From NCBI GenBank assembly GCA_950022655.1, contig OX465584.1:8275124-8339123 (forward strand): DNA of 64,000 bases, read 5' to 3'. Below are positions 21,411 to 33,055 of this stretch, piece by piece. Both the position numbers and the translations under genes were made by a program. Each line of letters opens with the position of its first letter. Within the stretch, counting starts at the first letter, position 1. Source of the DNA: Alentia gelatinosa. Lineage: Eukaryota; Annelida; Polychaeta; Phyllodocida; Polynoidae. The notes under the pieces are model-generated. The model worked only from the letters and a program-made list of their open reading frames with translations, was not told the origin of the DNA and did no database searches.

Positions 21411-21868
21411 CGGGTAAGATGTGGTATGAGGGGTCAGAGTAGGGGCGGTGTATAATAAGGTGGGGTAAGATGTGGTATGAGGGGTCAGAGGAGGGGCGGT
21501 GTATAATAAGGTGGGGTAAGATGTGGTATGAGGGTTAGAGGAGGGTGTAGTATAATAAGGTGGGGTAAGATGCGGTATGAGGGGTCAGAGGAGGGCGGTG
21601 TATAATAAGGTGGGGTAAGATGTGGTATGAGGGGTAAGAGGAGGGCGGTGTATAATAAGGTGGGGTAAGATGTGGTATGAGGGGTCAGAGTGGGGGTGGT
21701 GTATAATAAGGTGGGGTAAGATGCGGTATGAGGGGTCAGAGGAGGGGCGGTGTTTAATAAGATGGGGTAAGATGTGGTATGAGGGGTAAGAGGAGGGGCG
21801 GTGTATAATAAGGTGGGGTAAGATGTGGTATACGGGGTCAGAGGAGGGGTGTAGTATAATAAGGTGGG
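21411..21868. repeat. ~51-bp minisatellite, about nine units
   Basis: Each unit holds GGGGTCAGAGGAGGGGCGG, TATAATAAGGTGGGG and AAGATGTGGTATG with small length changes. Confidence 0.9.
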
Positions 21869-22180
21869 GCGGTGCGTGGCAGGGCGTGTTGGAGCGGGGC
21901 TGACAGTGATCATGTCATAGCCAGGCGGCGGGCAGTCAGCCGTGCTGAATTAAAGTTGGCTGCCGTAAGCTGGCCGACACACGCCCACTTCTTAGCGGCA
22001 ATCTTGCGCCGGCGGACGGCGTCAATTGTGTTTGCGTGTCGAGACGGGGATGTATGTCAGACTCATGTCCGAGCAGCTCGCCCTGAGCCCGCCGCGGCGC
22101 CGCGCTAAGCCGACAACCACCGCCCAGCATTAGCTTTCATGTTGCGTGGTCATGGAAGGCAGCTCAGCCCCAGCGGTCGC
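21869..22180. other. CpG-rich DNA, no gene recognised
   Basis: 21950-22110 is CpG-rich (GCCGCGGCGCCGCGC near 22090) between two minisatellites. A regulatory role is possible but no motif set stands out. Confidence 0.4.
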
Positions 22181-22189
22181 CCCCTATCT

Positions 22190-22740
22190 GCCCGCCGCCC
22201 CCGGCCCGCCGCCCACTCCCCGCCACCCGCCGCCCGCCCGTCGCCTGCCGCCCACTGCCTGCTGTCCGCCATCCGCCGCCCGCCCGTCGCCTGCCGCCCA
22301 CTGCCTGCTGTCCGCCATCCGCCACCCGCCCGTCGCCTGCCGCCCACTGCCTGCTGCCCGCTTGCCGCCACCTGCCACCCCTGCCCGCCACTCACACACC
22401 TACCGCAGACATGCCTCCTGCTGCCTGCCACCTGCTGCCCGCCTGCCTCCCACTGCCCTCCATCCCCTGCCCGCTGCCCGCCTGTTGCCCGCTTGCCGCA
22501 GCCTGCCACCCCCTGCCCGCCGTCACTGCCCACTGCCCACCTGCCGCTCACACACCTACAGCCCACAAGCCTCCTGCTGCCTGCTGCCCACCGCCTACCA
22601 CCCACTGCCCACTACCCGCTCTCCGCCACATGCTGCCCGCTGCCCTCTGCCCTCCATCCCCTGCCCGCTGCCCACTGCTCACCATCCCCTGCCTGCTGAC
22701 CCCTGCCTGCCTACCACTCACAAGCCGCCCGCTGCCTATA
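22190..22740. repeat. 46-bp and shorter GC-rich minisatellite
   Basis: GTCGCCTGCCGCCCACTGCC recurs at 22240, 22286 and 22332 (46-bp period), then decays into CTGCCCGCTGCC-type units to about 22740. The proline/alanine/cysteine-rich frames across it on both strands are repeat artefacts. Confidence 0.85.
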
Positions 22741-23254
22741 CGAGCCATTACTTTGTACCAACCACCCACTTCCCGCTTCCAAATTCTAATTGCCCCCTAT
22801 TCGCTGCCCATTTACCACCTGTCATATTCATCTACCTGCTCAAGGTCCCACCGCTGCCCACGACCCTGATAGATGGCGCACCATACGTATTTCCCCACCA
22901 CTGTCCTGTCTGGAGTCCCGCAGATCTCCGCTGCCCGGCTCCGTCCGCTCCGTATGACCTCTGACCCCTCCTGCCCGCCCACACTCCTGCACATACTCCG
23001 GCACACACGCCGGCACCACTTCGCAGCGCCAAGTGGTACGGGGAGATGCAGGCGCGGCCGGTCAGAAGCCGGCTGGAGGAGCAGGCTGGACTGGAGTTGG
23101 GGATCAGATGGAGAGAGAGAGTGGGAGGGGGGCGTGCTGGTCCACGGAATCAAATCATCCAAATTGCAGAATAGCGAGCCAAGTGAAGCGCCTCTCACGC
23201 CGGCGGGAAAGAACAAGCGGCGGCAGATTTGTAAATTGGAGGCAAAAGTCGTCT
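22741..23254. other. no gene recognised
   Basis: Ordinary-looking sequence between two GC minisatellites. No exon signature noticed. Frames that cross it continue from the repeats. Confidence 0.45.
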
Positions 23255-23535
23255 GCGGCGGGGGAAAAGGCGGGAGCGGGGGAAAGGGTGGCGGTGGGGG
23301 AGAGGGTGGCGGCGGGGGAAAGGGCGGCGGCGGGGGAAAGGGTGGCGGCGGGGGTGAGGGCGGGAGGAAAGGGTGGCGGTGGGGGAGAGGGTGGCGGCGG
23401 GGGAAAGGGCGGCGGCGGGGGAAAGGGTGGCGGCGGGGGAAAGGGCGGCGGCGGGGGAAAGGGTGGCGGCGGGGGTGAGGGCGGGAGGAGAGGGTGGCGG
23501 CGGTGGGGGTGAGTGCGGCGGCGGCGGGGGAGAGA
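23255..23535. repeat. 18-bp G-rich minisatellite
   Basis: Units of GGTGGCGGCGGGGGAAAG alternate with GGCGGCGGCGGGGGAAAG. A longer GTGAGGGCGGGAGG variant occurs at about 23355 and 23476, suggesting a higher-order unit of about 120 bp. Strongly G-quadruplex-prone. Confidence 0.9.
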
Positions 23536-24155
23536 GGGTACACGAGAGGGGAGACGTGGATAACGGGGGAGCGGAGCGGGCTGGCGGGGTTACACCGTTG
23601 TCGCGGAATGATTGAAGGCGGATCGCCGACAATTGGCCTAATCCGTGACGACGACCGAGGCCGGGGACGCCGTGACGTGTGAAGAGGATCAACGTCACAC
23701 GCCGCGCGTCCCTACGTCACGACGCGACCCGAGCCGTCCCGAGTCTCGCCGAGTCTTCCCGACGTCAGCCCAAGCCGCTGTGTCAGGTTTTGTCGCGATA
23801 CCACTCAGACTTTGGGGGATAATAACCGCGGAAATGACACAGAATCTTAGTGTCTCTTTGAGAAACTTAGCATGGGTGTTTGGAGCCAACTTCACACAGA
23901 GGAAACTATGCCAATTGAGGGACGTCACCTCGACATACGCCACTAATGGTGGCGGGGTGCGTGATTTACGCAGGGATCTCACCAACATCGATGTCATGCA
24001 GGGTCATTAAAAATGGAGGAAATATTTTTCATGTGCAATTTACTGCCTCAGAGAGACTGAGAAAACATGGAAAACACATCGTTATTTGCCATGGAATGGG
24101 TCTGGGGTGTATGGGGTGGTTTGAACCACTGTTATATCTTTTTGTTTCACACAAG
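23536..24155. other. no gene recognised
   Basis: CpG-rich at 23600-23760, then ordinary sequence. A 121-codon plus-strand frame (23645-24010) overlaps an opposing frame and shows no known domain. Confidence 0.45.
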
Positions 24156-24159
24156 AAAA

Positions 24160-24230
24160 AAGAAGTGTATAAACTGGAAATAAGCAAAAGGATTTCCTTG
24201 GAAAATAGGAAGACTGCCATCTCTGTAAAC
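24160..24230 (+). repeat. short dispersed repeat, copy 3
   Basis: Shares GTATAAACTGGAAAT, AAAAGGATTTCC, GGAAAATAGGAA and CTGCCATCTCTGTAAAC with 1853-1925. The best preserved of three copies. Confidence 0.6.
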
Positions 24231-24379
24231 TAGGGAAGATGAAGTTGTGGCAGGATGGCACTGTGGCACTGTGTATTTTAAATTCACTAGTTATCACCAG
24301 CATTGAGTCCTCATTGAACTGCACCACATTACACTTCTACTGGTACAGAAGAGGGATGTCGAAATGAAGGAATAATGAA

Positions 24380-24745
24380 TGAGGGAGAAGTCAACGAGGG
24401 AGAAATCAATGAGTGATCAGAGTGGGGGAGAAATCAATGAGGGAGAAATCAATGTGAGATCAAAGAGATGGAGAAAGCAAAGAAGGAGAAATCAGTATGA
24501 GATCAGAGTGAGAGGGGAATCAATGAGGAAGAAATCAGTGCGGGATCGGAGTGAGGTAGAAATGCACGAGGGAGAAATCAAAGTGGGATCAGAGTGAGGT
24601 AGAAATGCACGAGGGAGAAATCAAAGTGGGATCAGAGTGAGGTAGAAATGCACGAGGGAGAAATCAAAGTGGGATCAGAGTGAGGTAGAAATGCACGAGG
24701 GAGAAATCAAAGTGGGTTCAGAGTGAGGGAGAAGTCCCATGAATG
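24380..24745. repeat. 43-bp minisatellite and its degenerate start
   Basis: Four clean units of 43 bp (GAGGGAGAAATCAAAGTGGG plus ATCAGAGTGAGGTAGAAATG plus CAC) at about 24568-24740 follow shorter GAGAAATCAATG units. Confidence 0.9.
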
Positions 24746-25640
24746 AGATCATGAAAGAGAGCATACAGCAAGGGAGAAGTCAGTCAGGGACCATACAGCA
24801 AGGGAGAAGTCAGTGAGGGAGCATACAGCAAGGGAGAAGTCAGGGAAGAGAATGATCAACATTGAAGCAGTCAGTGAGGGAGTGTCACTGAGGAAAGGAG
24901 GGAAGAGTTAATGAGGTAAAGAAAATAGACTAGGGAGAAATCAATGTGGCAGTAGCCAGGGAAGAGTGTAATGTTGAGGGAAGAGTTAGTCAGATAAAGA
25001 AGGCCCCACATAGCAGTCCATCAAGAGGCTGGTAAGATCTGGGAATGAGAGGACACTGCGGAGTGGGTCAGACGGAGAGTGTACTCCACTGACGAATCAA
25101 GCCGGTGATGAGGGTGTGATGATGTAAGCTGAGAGAAAGGTTAGTTAGGTAAAGAGTATTGATGCGGAGAAGTCAATGTGGGAGCGGCGAGGGAAGAGTA
25201 CATAAAGCTAAGGGAAAAGTTAGTGATGTAAAGAAGATTGATGCAGGAGATATCAATGTGGGAGTAGCTAGGGAAGAGTAGTAAAGCTAAGGGAAGAGTT
25301 AGTGAGGTAAAGGAGGCCCCACAAAGCAGTCCATTTGGAAGCCGGTAAGATCTGGGAATGAGAGGACAATGAGGATTGGGTCAGATGGAGAGTGTACTCT
25401 ACTGACAAATCAAGCCGGTGAAGAGGGTGTGATGATGTAAGCTGATGTACGTTAGTGAAGTACAGAAGATCAACGAGGCAGAACTCAATGTGGGAGTTGC
25501 CAGGGAAGAGTTAGTGAGGTAAAGAAGGCCTCACGAAGCAGTCCATTAGGAGGCCGGTAAGATCTGGGAACGAGAGGACAATGAGGAGTGGGTCAGACAG
25601 AGAGTGTACTCCACTGACGAATCAAGCCGGTGATGAGGGT
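24746..25640. repeat. complex tandem array of GGGAGAAGTCAG and ~310/210-bp blocks
   Basis: Short GCATACAGCAAGGGAGAAG units to 24845, then three copies of a block carrying GAGAGTGTACTCCACTGACG and AATCAAGCCGGTGATGAGGG (about 25075, 25388 and 25600). No gene. Confidence 0.8.
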
Positions 25641-25729
25641 GTCAGTCCACATGACCTACACCAACTCCCCGTCTCCCTGCACCCCCCTCCCCTCACACCC
25701 TCACACCCCGCCCTATACTCTTGTTTATT

Positions 25730-26130
25730 TTCCACAAACTGGGGTCGAGATTAATGCGGCGCGCGCCTAACGACCGGCGTCTAATGGGATCGAGGCTAGT
25801 CAGATTGGCCAATCAGGGCCGGGGAGATACACGCCGGCCACCAGCAAATTACAGGCCGCGCCGCGATAACCCCGAACACGCCGGGTACCGGCCCACCAGA
25901 ATAAGAATGAGCGCGGAGGGCGGCAACCAGCGCAAATTGCCTTTCCATGGGAGGTCATATAATAAACGAACCGCGCCCGATACGATAAAGACTCCGCCCG
26001 TCCTCGGCCGTCTCCGGGGCACTTCGGCCGTCTTCGGGGCACTTCGGCCGTCTTCGGGGCACTTCGGGTGTCTGCGGCCGGCGCTGCCGACAGAGGGCGG
26101 TAGCGGGCAGGGCTCGGGCCGTTGTTAGGG
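25730..26130. other. CpG-rich DNA with 20-bp tandem repeat
   Basis: GCACTTCGGCCGTCTTCGGG occurs three to four times at about 26000-26065 within 400 bp of CpG-rich sequence. Frames on both strands are open and arginine/proline-rich. No family recognised. Confidence 0.55.
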
Positions 26131-26620
26131 GTCAGGGCAGGCCCTACGTAGATCAGGCCCATTTACAAATTAGCCAATCGGCGGATCGATTGGGGGGTCA
26201 CGTGGCCTTAGTGCCCCGCTCGGTGTGGTCCACGTCATCACTCTCCCGCCCGAGACTCAATCGTTCGCCGGTAGGTCATCACTCTCCGGCCAGAGTGGTG
26301 GTCATTGACGGAAGGACTGTGTTCAGACCTGGTCTTCCCATACGTTGTATGCGACGATATTACGTGACTGTAATGGACAACAACGTTATCCTATCAGCTT
26401 TATATACACGTATAACAAAGGGAATGAATCAGCTGAAAGTCTGCTGAGAGTCTGTTCAGGTGCTGGGGAGATCGGGTATTACGTAGGGCTGGGGGAAGGA
26501 AGGGCGACTCTCAAAACGTTCGCAACCTCAAATATCGTTTGTTCTCAGTCCATCGACAAGAATATCAAATCGAATATCAGGATGTGGGATTGACTGGCAC
26601 GCAAGTCGAGATCACTACCA
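26131..26620. other. no gene recognised
   Basis: Contains GGGGTCACGTGGCC (26194-26207) and a repeated ATCACTCTCC (26235, 26278) in CpG-rich DNA, then AT-rich sequence. Confidence 0.4.
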
Positions 26621-26624
26621 CAGA

Positions 26625-26710
26625 CAAGACCAGCAGGCAGACAGACAGGAACATGGATAGGCAGACAGGCAGGCAAGCAGGCAGGGAGACAGGTAGACAG
26701 GTAGGCAGAT

Positions 26711-26780
<70 letters not shown>

Positions 26781-27235
26781 ACAGGCAGACATGCAGGGAG
26801 ACAGGTAGACAGGTAGGTAGGGAGACAGGCAGGTAGGTAGGCAGTCAGGCATTTAGTTAGGTAGGTAGGTTGCTTGGTAGGCAGACGTGTAGGCAGGGAG
26901 GCAGGCAGGGAGGCAGGGAGCCATATATAGACAGGTAGACAGGTAGACAGGTAGACAGGCAGGTAGGTAGGTAGGTAGGTAGGTAGGTAGGTAGGTAGGT
27001 AGGTAGGTAGGTAGGTAGGTAGGTAGGTAGGTAGGTAGGTAGGAAGGTAGGAAGGTAGGTAGGAAGGTAGGTAGGTAGGTAGGTAGGTAGGTAGGTAGGT
27101 TGCTAGGTAGGTAGGGAGGTAGGTAGGTTGCTAGGTAGGTAGGTTGCTAGGTAGCTAGGTAGGTAGCTAGGTAGCTAGGTGGACAGGTAGGTGGGTAGGT
27201 AGGTAGGTAGGTAGGTGGACAGGCAGACAGACAGG
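26625..27235. repeat. CAGG then TAGG tetranucleotide microsatellite
   Basis: (GCAG/CAGG)n at 26625-26850, degenerate to 26945, then (TAGG)n to 27235 with GTTGCTAGG interruptions. Confidence 0.95.
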
Positions 27236-27940
27236 TAGATGGGAGTAACTACCACACTCTAAATAGACTGTAACTGACATCATCTTGACTACAAGGAGAA
27301 TTTAGTTATGAGTCCTACTCGTTTCAAAAAAGGATATTTATCTAAAAGGCGCTACCCGATGAACCAGATTGAAATATTGTGCCTCCTTCCCTATTCGCCT
27401 GTGCACAGCTCCTGAAACCGAGGCTCGACCTCACGTCTTCACTGCACCGCTGGCCGTGGCACTGCGACACTCGGAGTGAGAAACACTTACCGTAAGTGGA
27501 GGGACGGGAGGGACGCTACCTCCCACACTGCCACACTCACACACACAGACACTCGCCGAGACCCAGCGAAGGGACGCGCGAGGCGACACCTGGCGACGGC
27601 CACAACACGCCACACGCCACCTGGCGGGCGGGCGGGCGGTCAGGTTCCGGTAGAGGGCGTGGGACTTGATTGATTGGGGATGAGATTTGTGGGTGTGTGA
27701 TTATCGGGAACTGGTTCAAACCCCCTAAACCCTCCCCCCCCCCTCCCCTCACCCCACTCCCTCAGTCTCGTGCCCCCACACTCCACTAGAACCGCGGACA
27801 CACCGAGCGAGTCAAGGCACCCATCTCCGCAACACAAAATGGCTTCTTTTTTTTAAATAGATGAACCTTGATAGAAATTATGAAAGGTATGTACATTAAG
27901 TATCAAATTAAAGCTCCTGATGTCAGGGATGCATTAAATG
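27236..27940. other. no gene recognised
   Basis: 27420-27660 is CpG-rich. A C-run lies near 27735-27750. No convincing exon or motif cluster. Confidence 0.45.
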
Positions 27941-27946
27941 TATAGC

Positions 27947-28059
27947 CAGTAAAAATCTGGAAACCCAGCGTAAGCAGACACCCTGCGTAAGCAGACACCC
28001 TGCGTAAGCAGCCACTTTGGCCCGGATCAGAGGGTGTTCGCTTATGCGGGGTTTTACTG
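27947..28059. mobile_element. short pogo-type MITE
   Basis: CAGTAAAAATCTGG at the left and GGGGTTTTACTG at the right are inverted ends of the CAGTAAAACCCC type. Inside are three GCGTAAGCAGACACC-like words and GGTGTTCGCTTATGC. TA follows the right end. Related to 51186-51945 and 44953-45515. Confidence 0.65.
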
Positions 28060-28157
28060 TATGTCTGCCATCTTTGATATAGCAAAAAAAAAAAAGCGCC
28101 CTCATCATATTTTTCATGGCTTGGTGATGAGAAACAAGTTTGGTTTTTTTAGTGGCC

Positions 28158-28263
28158 TTACCATTATTTGGATCTGCCTGGTTGTATTCTCCGCGCAGTT
28201 GGCGAGCATTGCGTAGTGTCAACTACAAGGAGAATATGGCTACACAGATCGAAATCATGGTAA
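28158..28263. mobile_element. fold-back element with decayed TTGAC core
   Basis: The left arm TTACCATTATTTGGATCTG is the imperfect inverse of CAGATCGAAATCATGGTAA. Inner arms are GTATTCTCC and GGAGAATA. The centre (28195-28223) keeps GGCGAGCATTGCGTAGTGTC, a remnant of the hairpin core. The right arm is nearly identical to that at 58460-58497. Confidence 0.7.
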
Positions 28264-28439
28264 TGTATCTATTACTCACCTTTTGACTGATTATTAGGAA
28301 AAAATCTTGTAGATAATTAGAAATTCGACGTAAGCGCCGTGCATTGTTTATATTAGGTTGGTAATAATAGTTCATAGTAATAACTCCCACCGATAATTTA
28401 GCATATCAAAAGCAATAATCAGAAGGAAATATGAAAAGA

Positions 28440-28694
28440 TATCTGACATACACGCCATTTTGTGTTAGCGATTCCAGAAATCGCTACACTTTTCGCTTGG
28501 TAGCGAGAGAAAGCGGCGATTCCGGAATCGCCAACACAAAATAGCATGTGAAATTTCATTTCATAGTAACATCCCCTACCGATAATCTAGTCCCTACTAA
28601 GCAATAATCAGCTGAAAAATAGCTTACATACATGCCATTTTGTGTTGGCGATTCCAGAAATCGCCGCCCTTTTCGCTTGGTGTGTACGCGGCTT
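28440..28694. mobile_element. palindromic element with CCAACACAAAATGGC arms
   Basis: GCCATTTTGTGTTAGCGATTC and its inverse occur repeatedly (28453, 28520-28550, 28632), ending CGCTTGGTGTGTACGCGG. Related to 36608-36825, whose ends are better preserved. A strong inner hairpin pairs GCGATTCC with GGAATCGC. Confidence 0.65.
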
Positions 28695-28699
28695 AACCC

Positions 28700-29235
28700 A
28701 CACAGAGCTTCTGTGTGTGTGTGTGGGGGGGGGCATACATTGGGGGGAGGGGGAGGGGGGTGCCCCTACCTCGATCCAATTACACCTGAGGTGCAGGCGT
28801 CGGGAAAGCGCAGCGACGTCACGGATTCAATTTATTTAAAACCCCGCTCTCCATGAAAAAAAAGAGTCATCAGGAAGAAAATAAAAGTGAGTGAGGGAAG
28901 AGAAAATGAAATAAAAGGAGACTGGTCGCCTTCTTTTCAACTGCAGGCCCAGGCTGAATGGTGATGAACTCATTGGATTCTCTGATTTGTTCGCCAGAGT
29001 TGATCTCGGATGTAACGGGCTTGAGCTGATTTAGATTGGGGTTACACAAACCACAGCGGGCCGGGGGAGACGGAGAAGATGATGTTATATACCTGTGGTC
29101 GTATGTCCCACGTATACCGCCCGCTCCTACCCATGTATTTTTTATGGCCGTACAACACGTAGGGTGCGGGTTATGTACAGTGGCGTATGGCGTATGAACG
29201 TGGCGAACGAGGTATGTATGTGACGTATAAGGTAT
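28700..29235. other. no gene; GT/G-run and start of CGTATG minisatellite
   Basis: (GT)n with a G-run at 28710-28760. 29100-29235 and 29495-29625 hold imperfect 22-24-bp GGCGTATG and GGTATGTACGTGGC units, split by the element at 29236-29418. Confidence 0.55.
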
Positions 29236-29418
29236 TTATCCTACCCCTAATATAAAATCCTATAGGCTTAACATTGAGTTTCCGTATACCACGCTGACTG
29301 GCATACGGAGTTGTATATGCTACCAGTGGCATACAGAATTGTTATCATGTAATATTACAAAATCAAGGAGACGGGGTAGGATAAAATCAAAACCTGATTC
29401 GTTTTAATCACGGCCAAG
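29236..29418 (+). mobile_element. truncated two-module element, TTATCCTACCCC subfamily
   Basis: TTATCCTACCCCTAATAT, CTATAGGCTTAACATTG, CACGCTGACTGGCATACGG and GGGGTAGGATAAAATC are present. The copy breaks off in the first hairpin arm (GTTTTAATCACGGCC). It interrupts a CGTATG minisatellite. Confidence 0.8.
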
Positions 29419-29966
29419 GCCATGGGCAGTAATTTTTCCAAGTCTTACCTCATAACTTTGAATTTCTCTCACCGGAACATAGGTTCCCTCTATTCCGTGG
29501 CATACGGGGTATGTACGTGGCATGTGAGGTGTTACAATGTCATACGGGGTATGTATGTGGCATACTCTGTATGTATGCGGCGTACAAGGTATGTACGTGG
29601 CGTATGGGGTACGTACAGTGGCGAAACCCAACAAATCGTATAAAAGAATGAAAACAAAACAATGACAATGAATATTTTTAAAAGGAGAATCGTGTTGGAT
29701 GGAGTAGACAGAAATCACAGTATAATCTAGTCCGGCTGCTCTATTTAGTGACTGTTTGAATCTATAGTCTCTTCGCAGCCAGCTGGGTAGACAGAGGTCA
29801 CAGTACAATCTAGTCATACAGAGCTGCGCAGGTTTTAATTTCCCAGTTTATCAGTCAGTGGATAAGAAGTCATGGTATATTCAGTAACACTTGCAGCTGT
29901 TGAATGTTTGGATGTTTGAATGCATCATTTCATTACAGGCGAAGATCACGGCGTAACTAGTAATAA

Positions 29967-30203
29967 TTGTTATGAACGAGACGAATCTGGCTGAATATCG
30001 CATAGCATTCAAACGAGCAGAAGAAGAACGACTTCCACAAAAACAAGTTCCTTTCTGTCTTTATCTCACCCCTGTACACACTAAGAAAATGGACGACACA
30101 CAGGATATAGACCATGGAGAACGGACTGTTATATTCGTAGGAGCATGGAGAACGAGTTCCCAATGTTAGGCCTATGGGACAAAAATACCAGGGGTAAGAT
30201 AGA
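29967..30203 (-). mobile_element. two-module element, hairpin truncated
   Basis: Minus strand: CTATCTTACCCCTGG, CATAGGCCTAACATTGGG, CATCCTGTGTGTCGTCC analogue, GGGGTGAGATAAAG, then part of the hairpin arm with GATATTCAGCCAGATTC. The distal arm is gone. Confidence 0.7.
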
Positions 30204-30940
30204 TTGTCATACTCACAGCTCATGAATAATTGAACGTAATGTTTCCATGCCCAGCGAGAGTCCAACATCAGATTGTATCTTAAAGCAACAACTTCTAGAA
30301 TGGAGCTTTTCTGGTAGAAAGTATTCAATCTCTTGGGGTTCAATGAGCGGGTTGGGGTTTCGACAGAACAATACCACATCCTTGATTAACCCTATCAGTC
30401 CGAGAAATGCCTTGAGGCACTCCCATGCAGAGGACGACGAATGTCTCCAGGCATCTTTTGGGGATATTACTGGGGATTTTATGTGACAAAATTCATAGAC
30501 CTTCTTATGGGTTTTTTTTCTCAAAATAATTAAAAAACAATATATACATCATTATTCGGTATGAGTGTTCTATATGTAACTAAGACGATGCAAAACAAAT
30601 TCACCTCTTGAATAACAATGCCATAAGAGCATCGTCCCCTGGGGGTATATTGCATATTCGTTGGACTTGACATGTGGGCCTACGCTAGGGGGTTGGACTA
30701 AAAGTGTTAAATAGGTAGCTTCTAAACTCCCTGAGACCCCTGCCATTGTCCTCATGTGAAAGCAGGCCCTCTCCTCATTTCATGGTGGACTGGGCGCATA
30801 TATAGCGATGCCTTCTGTGTACATGACATGACTCCCCTGTGTTACAACAACACATTGACGGCCGCCTGTTTTATAACAGCGGGCAGCGGCGCAGTGCAGT
30901 CTTTGAGCTGCCACGCTCGCACTGCACTCCTGTGGCTTCT
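30204..30940. other. no gene recognised
   Basis: 30385-30470 (AATGCCTTGAGGCACTCCC) resembles 51199-51285 inside the pogo-like element. Frames at 30213-30524 on both strands run through it and show no family. Confidence 0.45.
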
Positions 30941-30944
30941 TGCC

Positions 30945-31252
30945 CTCTAAGGCGGTGACTTCTCAGTGGCTTCCCACCCTCTGAGGCGGTGATTTCTCAT
31001 TCTCTAAGGCGGGGCATCTCAGTGGCTTCCCGCCCTCTGAGGTGGTGGATCTTCGGTGGCTTAATACCCTCTGAGGCAGTGGCTATTTTGTGGTTATTTA
31101 TCCTCTAATGAGGAGGCTTCTCCATGGCTTCTCAATGGCATTTTGGTGGCTTCTCGCCATCTGAGGCAGTGGCTTCTCCATGCCTTCGCACCCTCTGAGG
31201 CGGTGGCTTCTTGGTGGCTTCCTGCCCTCTAAGGCGGTGGTTTCTTGGTGGT
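30945..31252. repeat. ~33-bp minisatellite (GAGGCGGTGGCTTCTC)
   Basis: Units of CCCTCTGAGGCGG and TGGCTTC repeat to 31252, then resume at 31832 (CAGTGGCTTCTCCGTAGC) after the inserted element. Confidence 0.8.
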
Positions 31253-31255
31253 TAA

Positions 31256-31828
31256 AGGCGGGTACCCACTGCTTACGACACACTCCGACAAGGCTTATGA
31301 CACACTCCGACACAGAATTTCTGTGTCGTAAGGGCTCTGTCGGAGTGTGTCGCAGTGTGTCGCAGCACCTTGTCGTAGTGTGTCGCAGTGTGTCGTAAGG
31401 GTTTGGCGGGAAAACGAAGGGTTACCACGGTTACAATACACACCGACACCATGCATCAAGCGGGTAAAACGTCTTCCTGTGTCATAAGGGTTTGTCGGAG
31501 TGTGTCGTAAGAGGGTGTCCACTAGCTCAGCGCTCTACGATAGCCTTCCGACAGGCCCCGACACACTCCGACACAAACCGGCCTCTACGATTTTTCAAAC
31601 ATGTTTGAATTTGTCGGAAGGGTTACGACACGGCTACGACAAGCGCGCTGTGTCGCAGCCATGTCGGAGTGTGTCTGAGTGTGTCTGAGTGTGTCGGAAG
31701 GTCTTGTCGGAACGGTGTGTCCACTGCTACGACAAAAACCCAAAACGCTCGATTCTGTGTCGTAACGGTTGTCGGAAGGCTTGTCGGAGTGTGTCGTAGT
31801 GTGTCGGGAGCGCAGTGGACACCCGCCT
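31256..31828. mobile_element. palindromic element rich in TGTCGGAGTGTGTCG words
   Basis: Ends AGGCGGGTACCCACTGC and GCAGTGGACACCCGCCT, flanked by TAA (31253-31255) and TTA (31829-31831). The interior is built of CGACACACTCC words on the left and GGAGTGTGTCG on the right, with CAAACATGTTTG near the centre (31596). It splits a minisatellite, which fixes its limits. PIF/Harbinger-like by TSD, inference only. Confidence 0.75.
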
Positions 31829-31989
31829 TTATCAGTGGCTTCTCCGTAGCTTCTCTGTGCCTTCTTCGTGGCTACTGGGACCCTGACCTTTTTGTTTGAT
31901 ACATGTGGGCGCGGGACCCGGTTTGGTATTGACTGTTCCCATTACCCAGTAAGCCAGGGTCTGTCTGCTGGCGGAGGGCGCGTGGTAAT

Positions 31990-32732
31990 AGAGCTGGGAA
32001 GGAGGCATGGCGGCCGCGAGGGGGACAGGGAGGTGGGGGAGTGTGGAAGGGAGGGAGGAGGCAGGGAGGGAGGTAGGGGAGTGTGAGGTCAATAGAGAGG
32101 GAGCGGGCAGGAAGGAAAGAAGGCCAGAAGGTAGGGACCTGGAAGGCAGGGAACATGGGGGTAGGAGGTAGGCAGGCAAGCAAGCAGGCAGTCAGTCAGG
32201 CAGGGACTTGAGAGGGAGGGGGGCAGGCAGGTAGGGAAGAAGGGAACCAGGCAAGAAGGCAAATAGGTAGGCGGGTAAGTATGGAGACAGGGAACCAGAA
32301 GGAAGCTAAGACGGAGCGGAGGGTAGACAGAGGGACGGGGTAAGTATGGAGAACAGGGAACGGCTGGGGGGGGGGGGGGGCTGGCGGGGCAAGAAGGAGA
32401 GAGATGAAGGGTCGGGGGCGTCATGCACCCCCCCCCCCCCACCAGCGGCACACCCCCTACTAATCACTTCGCCAACCATGCAATCGTCCTCTCTCTACGC
32501 CCACTGCGCTCCGAACGGCATCTCCTCCAACATCGCCCGTGGAGGAGGGAGAGAGAGGGGGAGGGAAGGAGTGAGTCAGGGAGGGAGGCAGGCAGGCAGG
32601 CAGGCAGGGAAGGAGGTAGGGAGGCAGGAAAGGAGGGAGGGAGGGAGAGAGAGAGAGGGAGGGAGGGAGAGAGAGGGGGAGGCAGGCAGACAGACAGGCA
32701 GACAGGCAGGCAGGCAGGCAGGCAGGCAGACA

Positions 32733-32779
<47 letters not shown>

Positions 32780-32914
32780 AAGCAGGCAGGCAGGCAGGGA
32801 AGGAGGGAGGGAGGGAGGGAGGGAGGAAGGCAGGGAGGCAGGGAGGCAGGGAGACAGGCAGACAGGGAGGCAGACAGGCAGGGAGGCAGACAGGCAGAGA
32901 GGCAGACAGGGAGC

Positions 32915-32981
<67 letters not shown>

Positions 32982-33055
32982 ACAGACTGACAGACAGACA
33001 GACAGGGAGCCAGGCAGGTAGGCAGACAGGGACGGACGGACGGACGGACGGACGA
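31990..33055. repeat. GGGA and CAGG microsatellite, poly-G and poly-C runs
   Basis: GGAGGGAGG/GGCAGG-rich DNA 31990-32340, a G-run at 32370-32380, a C-run at 32427-32440, then (GCAG/CAGG)n with GGGA blocks 32575-33000 and (GGAC)n near 33030-33050. Long R/Q/G-rich frames here are artefacts. Confidence 0.9.

Noticed and set aside
22139..23543. Long proline- and glycine-rich frames on both strands
   Set aside because: Follow the 46-bp and 18-bp GC minisatellites. Opposing frames are equally open, and no domain is visible.
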